Assembly (NCBI RefSeq): GCF_032598905.1
Contig: NZ_CP122458.1
Coordinates: 10,477,095 to 10,541,094 of the forward strand
DNA: 64,000 nucleotides
Direction of reading: 5' to 3'
DNA from: Streptomyces sp. 11x1
GTDB taxonomy: Bacteria > Actinomycetota > Actinomycetes > Streptomycetales > Streptomycetaceae
The notes under the pieces are model-generated. The model was given only the letters and a program-made list of their open reading frames with translations. It searched no databases and was not told the DNA's origin. Positions 17,077 to 24,561 of this stretch are shown here, one piece after another (position 1 is the first letter of the stretch; the number at the start of each line of letters is the position of its first letter). Position numbers and translations under genes: made by a program.

Positions 17077-17982
17077 TCAGGACTGCGGCCGATGGCCGAG
17101 CCGGACCGAGATCTCCGTCGTCGCGCGCCGCAGGGGAGCCTCCAGGCGTGCCATGACGGACTCCACCGAGACGTTCCACACCGTGAGGTGCACTGCGACA
17201 TTGACCGCGGCCACCACGGCGCCGGAACGGTCCCGCACCGGCGCGGCCAGCGACCGCAGCCCTGGCGCGAGTTCCTCGTCGCTGAGCGCGAACCCGGTCC
17301 GCCGGACCCGTGCCAGAGCCGCCATGAGCTGCTCCCGCGCGGTGATCGTCTTGGGCCCTCGCCGGGCGAGATCCGTGCGATCGACCAGGTCGCGCAGTAC
17401 GGCCGGCTCCTGGTGCGCGAGCAGGACCTTGCCCATCGACGTGCAGTACGCCGGAAGGCGGGAGCCGACATGCAGGTGGAGCCCCAGGGCGAAGGTGCGC
17501 GCGCGTCCGCTGCGCCGCCGGTCGACGTAGACGATGTCCGGGCCGTCGAGCACGGCCATGCTCACGGTGTAGCCGGTCTCGTCCGACAGGGCCTGGAGGA
17601 ACGGCCCGGCGACGCGGGTGATCTCCATGGAGTTGATCGCCGCGAATCCGAGGTCGACGACCTTGGGCCCCAGGGAGTATTTCCGGGAGTCCGGATCCTG
17701 TTGCAGATAGCCGAGTTTGGCGAGTGTGGCCACGTACCGGTAGGCGGTGCTGCGATTGAGGCCGACCGCGCGCCCCAGGTCGGAGATGCCCAGCACAGGG
17801 CGGTTCTCGCTGAACGAGGACAGGATCAGCAGGCCGCGTTCCAGCGACTGGGAGAACCCGGCGGCGACCGCCGCCTTCGGGGGCGCCACGGTGTCCTCGC
17901 GGTCCCCGGTGTCCTCGGGGTCGTGGGCCGCGAGGGGAGGCTTGGGCTCGTCGGATGCCGACGGCGGTGTCCGGGAGGTCAT
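17077..17982 (-). CDS. IclR-family transcriptional regulator
   Basis: 301 residues. After a 40-residue Pro/Ala/Asp-rich leader comes the HTH block SLERGLLILSSFSENRP, ISDLGRAVGLNRSTAYRYVA and KLGYLQQDPDSRKYSLG. The C-terminal IclR effector domain follows (VSMAVLDGPDIVYVDRRRSG, SRLPAYCTSMGKVLLAH, RRTGFALSDEELAPGLRSLA). IclR members commonly sense aromatic acids or small carboxylates. The genes on either side encode alcohol and aldehyde oxidising enzymes, so an aromatic alcohol or acid is a plausible effector. A semi-palindromic motif sits 20 bp before the ATG at 17982, with a related one after the gene. Confidence 0.88.
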   Translation of the reverse strand: MTSRTPPSASDEPKPPLAAHDPEDTGDREDTVAPPKAAVAAGFSQSLERGLLILSSFSENRPVLGISDLGRAVGLNRSTAYRYVATLAKLGYLQQDPDSRKYSLGPKVVDLGFAAINSMEITRVAGPFLQALSDETGYTVSMAVLDGPDIVYVDRRRSGRARTFALGLHLHVGSRLPAYCTSMGKVLLAHQEPAVLRDLVDRTDLARRGPKTITAREQLMAALARVRRTGFALSDEELAPGLRSLAAPVRDRSGAVVAAVNVAVHLTVWNVSVESVMARLEAPLRRATTEISVRLGHRPQS

Positions 17983-18002
17983 GTCGTATCGTAGCGCCGA
18001 GC

Positions 18003-18019
18003 GTTTGAACTATCGGAAC
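18003..18019. promoter_or_regulatory. Candidate IclR operator, upstream copy
   Basis: GTTTGAACTATCGGAAC lies 20 bp upstream of the iclR start codon and between iclR and the divergent SDR remnant. It is the partner of the motif at 17035-17051. The pair brackets the regulator gene, as expected for autoregulation plus control of the flanking catabolic genes. Confidence 0.45.
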
Positions 18020-18039
18020 ACGCTCCGACAGACCGGATG

Positions 18040-18576
18040 ATCACACCCGTACGCTGCGGGCCGTCGCCCACGCGGCCGGAATCTCGCCCAGCATGGCCGA
18101 CCGGCGCCGTGTCTTCGAGGCCGACCTGATCGGCACCGCTCTGCTGACCGAAGCGCTGCGGCCGCTCGCCACCGAGGGCACCGCCCACGTCTACTTCTCC
18201 TCCATGTCCCCCGGCTCGTGCGGGTGGAGCCGGGAGAGGGTCGACAAGGACATCGAGCAGTCCACGCCGGTCTACCCGTGGGCGCAGTACGGCGTGGCCC
18301 GCTTCGCGTGCAGGGAAGCGGTGCGGCTCGGACCGGTCGGGGCCCGCGTCTGCTCGCTGGCACCGGGCATCATCGACACCCCGCAGGGCCGACAGGAGGC
18401 GGCCCCGCAGGCAGCGATGCGGCGGCTCATGGACGTAACACCCCCTCCGCCGCACCGGCCGCTCGGAGGTGGTCGCGGCCGTCGTCGCGTTCATGATCTC
18501 CGACGAGGCGAGTCTCCTGAACGGCGTCGACATCCTCGTCGACGGCTGTGTCCTCGCCGCCGTCCGCGACGGGTGA
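18040..18576 (+). pseudogene. Short-chain dehydrogenase/reductase, 5'-truncated and frameshifted
   Basis: The frame reads RVFEADLIGTALLTEALRPL, HVYFSSMSPGS, then PWAQYGVARFACREAVRLG (the YxxxK region, with Tyr present but a non-canonical spacing to the next basic residue) and VCSLAPGIIDTPQGRQEAA. The nucleotide-binding N-terminus is absent. Near 18440 the frame shifts, and the expected ending SEVVAAVVAFMISDEASLLN followed by GVDILVDGC continues in another frame to the stop at 18574-18576. It diverges from iclR and would have belonged to the same oxidation pathway. Confidence 0.65.
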
Positions 18577-18717
18577 CGGCACGCGCACTGGTGGGGGAGT
18601 GGCGTGGGCCGGGGAGCGTGCTGATCGACTGGTTCGCTCTCCAGCCGCTACCCGTCGGTTACCATCTGCCGCGGCAGGGGGCCCCTCCCCGGTCGTCGAA
18701 GAGGGAGACTTGGCCAG

Positions 18718-20220
18718 GTGAACGTTCCCGACCCCACGGCGACGGACGCGGGCCGGCCGGCCCGCCCGGTCACGGTGCGCCACCACATCGGCGGCGCGTG
18801 GACCGACTCGCTGGGCGGAGGGACCTACCCCGATCACGACCCGTGGACCGGAGCCGTCATGGCGACGGTCGCCGCGGGTGACGCGGAGGACGCCCGCCGG
18901 GCGGTGGACGCCGCCCAAGCGGCCTTCGCCGGGTGGGCCGAGGCGCTGCCGGCCGAGCGACAGCGGGTCCTGCTGAGCGCGGCCGAGGTCCTCGACCGCC
19001 GTCGTGAGGAGGTCATCGGCCTGCTCACGAGGGAGACGGGGTGCGGCCGCCACTACGCGACGGTGCAGGTGGACTTCAGCGTCTCGTTGCTCCGCCAGGC
19101 CGCCGGACTTCCCTACACCGCCGTCGGACAGGTGCTGCCCTCGGACACCCCCGGGACCCGGGCGCTCGCCGTCCGTGGGCCGGTCGGAGTCGTCGCCGCC
19201 ATCGCCCCGTGGAACGCTTCGCTGGTGCTGTCCGGTCGCAGCTTCGTCGCCCCGATCGCCCTCGGCAACACGGTCGTCCTCAAGCCGTCCGAGGAGTCCC
19301 CTCTCACCGGCGGCACCCTCTGGGCGGAGATCTTCGCGGAAGCCGGGCTCCCGCCGGGCGTCCTCAACGTGATCACCCATGCCCCCGGCGACGCCGGTGC
19401 CATAGCGGACGCGCTCGTGTCCCATCCCTCGGTGCGCCGCGTCAACTTCACCGGCTCCACGCCCACCGGCCGCCGTCTCGCCGAGACGGCCGGCCGCCAT
19501 CTCAAGCGCGTCGTCCTCCAGCTCAGCGGCCAGAACCCGCTGCTCGTCCTCGCCGACGCCGACCTGTCCTACGCGGTCGACGCCGCGATCTACGGCGCGT
19601 TCGTGCACCAGGGGCAGGTGTGCATGTGTGCCCGCCGGATCTACGTGGAGCGACCGATCGCGGAGGAGTTCACGCGCCGCTTCACCGAGAGGGCGGCCAC
19701 GCTGCCCGTCGGTGACCCGCACGACCCTCGCACCGTGGTCGGACCGGTGATCAACAAATGGGCGCTGTCCCTCCTGGACCGTCGTGTCGAGGAGGCTGTC
19801 TCGATGGGCGCCCGCCTGCTGACCGGGGGAGCGGCCGAACCGCCGTGCTACCCGCCCACCGTCCTGACCGACGTCCCCGAGGACGCCGAACTCGCCTTCG
19901 ACGAGACCTTCGGCCCGGTCGTGACCCTGGAGACGGTCGACGACGCCGACCATGCGGTGGAGCGCGCGAACGCCTCCCGCTACGGGCTGACCGCGGGTGT
20001 GCTGACCGGCGACGTCCATCGTGGATTGGACATCGCCCGCCGCCTCCAGGCGGGGATAGTGCATGTCAACGACCAACCGGTCAACGACGAACCGAACATG
20101 CCTTTCGGCGGCGTGAAGGAGAGCGGCTGGGGCCGCTTCGGCACGGGATTCGCGGCCGAGGACTTCACCGAACTCCGCTGGATCACACTGCGCGGCGAGC
20201 CCCGAGACTTCCCGTTCTGA
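18718..20220 (+). CDS. Aldehyde dehydrogenase family protein lacking the canonical general-base glutamate
   Basis: 500 residues, full-length ALDH fold: AIAPWNASLV (Asn166), NTVVLKPSEESPL, NFTGSTPTGRRLAE, catalytic Cys302 in HQGQVCMCARR, and FGPVVTLETV. The block that normally reads LELGGK is VVLQLSGQNP here, so residue 268, the usual general-base glutamate, is glutamine, and the second glycine is serine. Deacylation may therefore be slower or use another base; an altered reaction is possible. I take the GTG at 18718, preceded by GAGGGAGA. It follows the SDR remnant and, with the other ALDH and the alcohol dehydrogenase remnant, forms an aldehyde-oxidising neighbourhood. Confidence 0.87.
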   Translation: MNVPDPTATDAGRPARPVTVRHHIGGAWTDSLGGGTYPDHDPWTGAVMATVAAGDAEDARRAVDAAQAAFAGWAEALPAERQRVLLSAAEVLDRRREEVIGLLTRETGCGRHYATVQVDFSVSLLRQAAGLPYTAVGQVLPSDTPGTRALAVRGPVGVVAAIAPWNASLVLSGRSFVAPIALGNTVVLKPSEESPLTGGTLWAEIFAEAGLPPGVLNVITHAPGDAGAIADALVSHPSVRRVNFTGSTPTGRRLAETAGRHLKRVVLQLSGQNPLLVLADADLSYAVDAAIYGAFVHQGQVCMCARRIYVERPIAEEFTRRFTERAATLPVGDPHDPRTVVGPVINKWALSLLDRRVEEAVSMGARLLTGGAAEPPCYPPTVLTDVPEDAELAFDETFGPVVTLETVDDADHAVERANASRYGLTAGVLTGDVHRGLDIARRLQAGIVHVNDQPVNDEPNMPFGGVKESGWGRFGTGFAAEDFTELRWITLRGEPRDFPF

Positions 20221-20324
20221 CCGACCGGAAGTTCCGGCGGACCGATCCGCAGCACGACGCGGCGCCCGGCCGGTCGCGGGACGTACCCGCGCACCGAAAC
20301 CAGAGGCCGTCCGCCCGCCGACCT

Positions 20325-20447
20325 CCGCCGGACAGCGACCACTCCTGGTCGGATGCGCCGGTGCAGCTCCACATCTGGACCTTGGAACCGTCCGCCGTCG
20401 CCGTACCGGTCACGTCGAGACAGAGGCCGAACAGGTCGTTGCTGACA
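20325..20447 (-). pseudogene. Ricin-B-type (beta-trefoil) lectin domain fragment
   Basis: The minus-strand frame contains FGLCLDVTGTATADGSKVQM directly followed by WSCTGASDQEWSL. This is one beta-trefoil unit with the CLDV start and QxW-type ending (here QEW) of carbohydrate-binding modules attached to secreted Streptomyces hydrolases. Only one unit remains, with no flanking catalytic domain. Confidence 0.45.
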
Positions 20448-20462
20448 CTACCGTCGGCCGGG

Positions 20463-20645
20463 CGCGACCACGGGCTCGGCCACGACGTCCTGATCCGCGG
20501 CCACCAGCTGCCACAAGTGATCAGGCTCGCGGCAACCGTCCCCGACCTGCGCATCGTCCTCGCCCCCGCGGGGAAGCCGCCCATCACGGGCGGTGACCTG
20601 ACCGACCGGGAACGACAGATCCGCCTGTCGGCCGGGCACCCGCAG
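20463..20645 (+). pseudogene. Amidohydrolase (TIM-barrel, fuconolactonase-like) fragment
   Basis: The plus-strand frame reads HGLGHDVLIRGHQLPQVIRL, AATVPDLRIVLAPAGKPPIT, then DRERQIRLSAGHP. Amidohydrolase_2 proteins have the pattern LxxDLLxxPxQLPxVxxLxxxxPxLxxVLDHxGKPxI here, with histidine before the GKP motif. In this copy that histidine is proline. The barrel before and after is missing. Confidence 0.45.
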
Positions 20646-20886
20646 GCGCGCTCCGCCGGCTGCGGCCCGGCTGAGCACGCCGCGCGGCACCGGCGAGGTC
20701 GAGTCGGCACCCGCCCGAGCCAGCGACGAAATTCCCGTTCACACGTCCCAGTATCATCAACTTCGCGCTCGGTATGCGTGACGGTGACCAGGTCACTCGG
20801 AGCGGCCGGACCGCACAGTCGACGCATCCTCGCGGTCTCACCGGACCGGAGGTACCGGAACCGCACACGCACGAAGAGGGGGCACG

Positions 20887-21612
20887 GTGTCCCTCACGGA
20901 CAAGGCCATCGAGCAGATTCGCGAGCTGATCCGGACCGGCGAGCTGCTGCCCGGTTCGAAGCTCCCTCCCGAGCCGGATCTGGCGGCTCAGCTGGGGCTG
21001 TCCCGCAACCTGGCGCGCGAGGCGGTCAAGGCGCTGGCGGTCGCCCGTGTGCTGGAGGTCAAGCGGGGCGACGGCACCTATGTCACCAGTCTGCAGGCGA
21101 GTGTCCTGCTGGAGGGCCTCGGCGGTGCCGTGGAACTGCTCCAGGCCGACGCGGGCGCGCTACTGGACCTGATGGAAGTACGGCGGCTGCTCGAACCCGC
21201 CGCCACCGGGCTCGCCGCCACCCGCATCACCGACGAGCAACTGGCAGGTGTCAAAACCCATCTCGACGCGATGAGGGAGGCCCGCGACGACGTCGAACTC
21301 CTCAACGCGCACGACGCGGCCTTCCACCGCGCCGTCGTCGAGGCCACGGGCAACGAGTCCCTGCTGGCACTGCTCGAAGGCGTCTCCGGTCGCACGCTGC
21401 GCGCCCGCATCTGGCGAGGCCGGGTCGACGCGCAGGTCGCGGCCAGGACCATCATGGAGCACGAGGCGATCTACGAGGCGCTGGCCACCCGCGACGCCAC
21501 ACTCAGCCAGGCGGCCGCGCTGCTGCATGTGAGCAGCACGGAACAGTGGCTGCGCGAACACCTCGAGTCCGAAGGCGCTGCTCCTTCGGACACCACCGCG
21601 AACTCCGGCTAG
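20887..21612 (+). CDS. FadR-subfamily GntR transcriptional regulator
   Basis: 241 residues. The N-terminal winged helix shows KAIEQIRELIRTGELLPGSK, PPEPDLAAQLGLSRNLAREA and LEVKRGDGTYVT. The all-helical FCD domain follows (LLDLMEVRRLLEPAATGLAA, then ELLNAHDAAFHRAVVEATGN and HEAIYEALATRDATLSQAAA), with the D-x-x-F-H metal-binding pattern intact. FCD regulators sense carboxylic or sugar acids. The GTG start at 20887 has a GAGGGGGCAC box just upstream. It lies downstream of the second aldehyde dehydrogenase, separated by gene fragments, so its target is uncertain. Confidence 0.88.
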   Translation: MSLTDKAIEQIRELIRTGELLPGSKLPPEPDLAAQLGLSRNLAREAVKALAVARVLEVKRGDGTYVTSLQASVLLEGLGGAVELLQADAGALLDLMEVRRLLEPAATGLAATRITDEQLAGVKTHLDAMREARDDVELLNAHDAAFHRAVVEATGNESLLALLEGVSGRTLRARIWRGRVDAQVAARTIMEHEAIYEALATRDATLSQAAALLHVSSTEQWLREHLESEGAAPSDTTANSG

Positions 21613-21645
21613 GAGCAGGACCATCAGCGGTGACGCAGGCCCGCT

Positions 21646-22599
21646 TCAGGCGCTGAACACGGAGTTGCGGCGGAGCTGCTGCGCGCACCACCGGAAGTGC
21701 CCGTCGCGGTCGTCCAGGCCGAAGAGGTCATGGGTGACGAGCGCGTATGCGGCCTGATAGGTGGTGAGCGTCGCCGGCGGGTACCCCAGCTCGTGGGCGA
21801 AGAGCGCTGTCAGCTCAGCGGTGTGCTCTGCGGCGTACGGCCCGTACATGTCGTGGACGGCGGCGGTGACGCCGGCCTCGAAGGCTGGGTCGCCGGCGGT
21901 CGTGCAGAAGCCGAAGTCGAGCAGGGCGACGGTCCGTCCGGTCGCGTCGACGTGGATGTTGGGCGGGACGAGGTCGCCGTGGATCACTGTCACCGGGGCG
22001 TCGGGGAGCGAGAGCAGCGCCTCCAGTGTGCGTTCGACTCCCGTGTCGAAGTCCGGCACGTGGGCGGCCAGGGCGGCACCGTTCCGGGCCGCGGCCCGGG
22101 CGACCAGGGCCGCGAGGGCGTCGCGGAAACTGTCGCGGTCCTGCCACAGCGGACGGTCGTCACCCTGGACCGTCAACGCACGCATGGCATCGGTGCCGGG
22201 CACGGAGGCCAGGCCCCGAAGCACCGCGAGGAGTGCGTCCTTGTGCGGGGCGGGCAGGTCGCGCTCGTAGTCGGCGTGCGCGGAGTCGGCCCGCATCGGG
22301 CTCCCGGGCAGTTCACGCTCGTACGTCACCAGGACGCCCTCGTGGTCCTCGACGTCGAAGATCTCCGGGGTGGCGAAGGGCAGGGAGTGCCACGCGATGT
22401 CCGCGTACACCTGGCGGGTCAGGTCGAGGTCGACCGTTGGCCGACCGCTCCACACCTTGGCAGCCCGGCCCTGGCCCAGCGCGTAGACGACGCCCTCGAC
22501 ACCAGCACCGATACGACGGACACCGGTGTACCCACGGTCGGCGAAGTACGCGAGCCATGGATCGGAGAGTGAGGCTTCCACGTCCAGGATCTTCTCCAT
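21646..22599 (-). CDS. Phosphotransferase (APH/fructosamine-kinase-like) family protein
   Basis: 317 residues. The N-lobe has GYTGVRRIGAGVEGVVYALG and AAKVWSG with the ATP-binding lysine. The catalytic loop is VTVIHGDLVPPNIHVD and the metal site VALLDFGFCTTAGDPAFEAG. The intact HGDxxxxN and DFG motifs indicate an active kinase of the APH class, substrate unknown. I choose the ATG at 22599 (MEKILDVEASL). A 114-residue open frame upstream of it has no family similarity. It is not a paralogue of the phosphotransferase at 5.7 kb beyond the shared fold. The gene tail points towards the FadR-type regulator, with 33 bp between their stops. Confidence 0.78.
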   Translation of the reverse strand: MEKILDVEASLSDPWLAYFADRGYTGVRRIGAGVEGVVYALGQGRAAKVWSGRPTVDLDLTRQVYADIAWHSLPFATPEIFDVEDHEGVLVTYERELPGSPMRADSAHADYERDLPAPHKDALLAVLRGLASVPGTDAMRALTVQGDDRPLWQDRDSFRDALAALVARAAARNGAALAAHVPDFDTGVERTLEALLSLPDAPVTVIHGDLVPPNIHVDATGRTVALLDFGFCTTAGDPAFEAGVTAAVHDMYGPYAAEHTAELTALFAHELGYPPATLTTYQAAYALVTHDLFGLDDRDGHFRWCAQQLRRNSVFSA

Positions 22600-22909
22600 C
22601 GAGTACGAGATCAGCAAGGGCCCCGGCCGACGTCGGATCCCAGCGGATTCGGCTGTCCAGACGCCGCGGCCGCGTGCACCAGCGCGGGCAACTCGGCGCC
22701 GACGACCAGACCTGCGAACAGCTCCCCGTAGCAACGCAGTTCGCGGTTCATTGTCGAAGGGGCGAGCGTGCCTCACTGTGGCCTCTCGCAGGTCGATGAT
22801 GTCAGTCAGGTCGCACAGACCGCCGCCCGCCTGGGGATCGCCTCCGTGCTGACCGTTGATTTGCCCCGTGCCCACGACGTGGCAGGGGACGGAACGGCTG
22901 GAGACACCT

Positions 22910-23716
22910 GTGCGGGACGGCTTTTCCGAGGGATTCTTCACGCGACTGGCGCACGAGGCGTATCCGGTGGACCTGATGTGTCTCTACCTGCTGCACGGTT
23001 CGGTCGACCGGATCCCAGGTCTGTGGGCTGATCGGGAAACGCTGACGTTCGAGCACCTGAGTCGGCACGTCCCTGCCGCGCATCGCTCCAGCCATGGCGA
23101 CGCGCACACGTTCTCGATCCACATCAGGAACAAGGTCCGCGGGCGGCTGTACGGCTTGGAGTTCAGGATCCACTTCGTCGCGGGTGAGCCTTACGCCGAC
23201 GCGGTGATCCCATTCGGCGCGACGATCGACCTGCCCCGCTTCATGCGTCATCTCCGTGGGCGGCACGCCTGGGGAGGAGTTCCGGGGTACTGGGATTTCG
23301 ACGTGTTCACCGATGTGCGTGATCTGCGCGAGAGCGTCGTGCTGTTCGGCAACAACCGCGAGGTCTGGTTCCAGGTCGGCAACCACCGCAATGACTGGTT
23401 CCGCGGAGGTCCAGGGACCCGGTCGGCGACCGGACGGTCCCGGTCGGCCTGGAACCGGGGCCGCCTGGTCACCGGCCGCTTGCAGGGACACCGGTTCGGC
23501 AAGCCTGCCCAACCGCACGCGGGAGGCCCCCTGTTCCCCGACCGGCTCAAGGCCGTCGAGGACACCTCGCCCAGGCGCGTGCGTACCTGCGGTATGTGGC
23601 CAGGCTGCGTGACCCTCTCCCCCCTGCGGGCGGGACGGCCGTCCCGGACTCGGCTGCGCTCCGATCAGAATCCGTTTGACGATCTCCCGCCCCCGGCAAC
23701 GACACTGAGCGGATGA
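22910..23716 (+). CDS. Hypothetical protein, unknown family
   Basis: I do not recognise this gene. The first 170 residues look like a real globular protein (GFFTRLAHEAYPVDLMCLYL, HTFSIHIRNKVRGRLYGLEF, YADAVIPFGATIDLPRFMRH, then VPGYWDFDVFTDVRDLRESV and VLFGNNREVWFQVGNHRNDW). The last 95 residues are arginine/proline-rich, and another frame there reads AYLRYVARLRDPLPPAGG, so a frameshift near 23410 is possible. I choose the GTG at 22910 because CTGGAG lies six bases before it. The stop overlaps the next gene in an ATGA junction, which suggests an operon of two. Confidence 0.45.
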   Translation: MRDGFSEGFFTRLAHEAYPVDLMCLYLLHGSVDRIPGLWADRETLTFEHLSRHVPAAHRSSHGDAHTFSIHIRNKVRGRLYGLEFRIHFVAGEPYADAVIPFGATIDLPRFMRHLRGRHAWGGVPGYWDFDVFTDVRDLRESVVLFGNNREVWFQVGNHRNDWFRGGPGTRSATGRSRSAWNRGRLVTGRLQGHRFGKPAQPHAGGPLFPDRLKAVEDTSPRRVRTCGMWPGCVTLSPLRAGRPSRTRLRSDQNPFDDLPPPATTLSG

Positions 23717-24285
23717 TCGTCGTGCAGCGAATCACCACGTACTGGACCAAGCAGTCCAGGGGAGGCGGGGCGGCGACCCGTCGCAACGCGGTGCCCGAGG
23801 CCTTCCCGCTGCAAGCGCCAGGCCCGGCCGGTGTGCTCGTCAACGAGGTCGAGGCCCACGAGCGCGACGGATTCACGGCCCTTCACACGATCCGAACCTC
23901 GGACCGTCCGTCCGGCTCCGACAGCTCTCGGGCGGAGGATCCTGGTGGAGGATCGTTCAGCTGCGACGCTGTCTCCCTCTCCCCGGTCACCCGCGGTGTG
24001 TTCCTGATGGAAGATGACGGCCGGTTGCGCGTCGTGGTCTCCCCGCCGCCCGCGCGGTTGTCGTCCCGCGGGCCTCGGCACCTGTTCACACTCGGACCCG
24101 GGGAGTACGGACGCCGGCGGTTCAACAGCCGCTTCACCCCGAGCGGTTGCGGTTGTCACTCCCATCAGTGGTGGTACGAGAAGTGGGTCGTCAACGTCGC
24201 GTATCCCGGTGGAACGCCCGCACCCAACCTTTTCACCCAGCGCGAGCCGACCCATGTCCTCGACCGTCTCGTCCGGCTTTCCTGA
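23713..24285 (+). CDS. Hypothetical protein with Cys/His/Trp-rich C-terminus
   Basis: 190 residues, not recognised. The N-terminal part (PEAFPLQAPGPAGVLVNEVE, FTALHTIRTSD) is soluble. The C-terminal region RFTPSGCGCHSHQWWYEKWV has two cysteines and two histidines close together, which could bind a metal. Its ATG overlaps the stop of the preceding unknown gene (ATGA), so the two probably form a unit. There is no signal peptide or membrane segment. Codon use is a little less G/C-rich at third positions than the neighbours, compatible with transfer. Confidence 0.4.
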   Translation: MIVVQRITTYWTKQSRGGGAATRRNAVPEAFPLQAPGPAGVLVNEVEAHERDGFTALHTIRTSDRPSGSDSSRAEDPGGGSFSCDAVSLSPVTRGVFLMEDDGRLRVVVSPPPARLSSRGPRHLFTLGPGEYGRRRFNSRFTPSGCGCHSHQWWYEKWVVNVAYPGGTPAPNLFTQREPTHVLDRLVRLS

Positions 24286-24391
24286 CCACCGATTACGTCC
24301 GTTACCGTAAGCCGTTTGCGTGATCGACCGGTCTTTGGCCCCCCGCCTCGCCCAGGGGAGTGGCTCCTGAACACGTGACTCCGCGGTCGTG

Positions 24392-24422
24392 CGGTCCCTG
24401 ACCGTGTGGGGGGCAGGGACCG
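24392..24422 (+). terminator. Hairpin downstream of the hypothetical gene pair
   Basis: CGGTCCCTG (24392-24400) and CAGGGACCG (24414-24422) are perfectly complementary around a 13-base loop, 107 bp after the last stop codon. No T-tract is present. Confidence 0.4.
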
Positions 24423-24431
24423 GCATCGAAC

Positions 24432-24447
24432 GTGACGACAGGGCCTA
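24432..24447. repeat. Solo terminal repeat of the 11.2-kb MITE family
   Basis: GTGACGACAGGGCCTA is identical to the outer 16 bases of the right terminal repeat of the element at 11206-11419. No matching left end is found nearby, so this is a relic. A different small element begins at once after it. Confidence 0.55.
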
Positions 24448-24448
24448 G

Positions 24449-24561
24449 GAGACCGCTGAAGATCTTGCTCTGGCAGCCCGACTCGCCCTGAATTGCCGGT
24501 AAATGTCAATTGCCATCAAGTAGGGCAAGCCGGGCGCATTTTCAAGATCTTCAGGACGCTT
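24449..24561. mobile_element. 113-bp MITE or IS relic flanked by CTAG duplications
   Basis: CTAG at 24445-24448 and at 24562-24565 brackets 113 bp whose ends are imperfect inverted repeats (14 of 19), sharing the perfect block CTGAAGATCTTG. There is no coding capacity. CTAG target duplication with GA-starting ends suggests an IS4/IS5-type parent. The element lies exactly at the 3' end of the WYL regulator gene; the right CTAG contains that gene's TAG stop. Confidence 0.6.

Larger units (their letters stand above)
20221..20886. other. Interval with two gene fragments
   Basis: Between the second aldehyde dehydrogenase and the FadR-type regulator there is no intact gene. A minus-strand lectin fragment and a plus-strand amidohydrolase fragment are listed separately. 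The last 150 bp before 20887 probably hold the regulator's promoter; I see no clear boxes. Confidence 0.4.
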
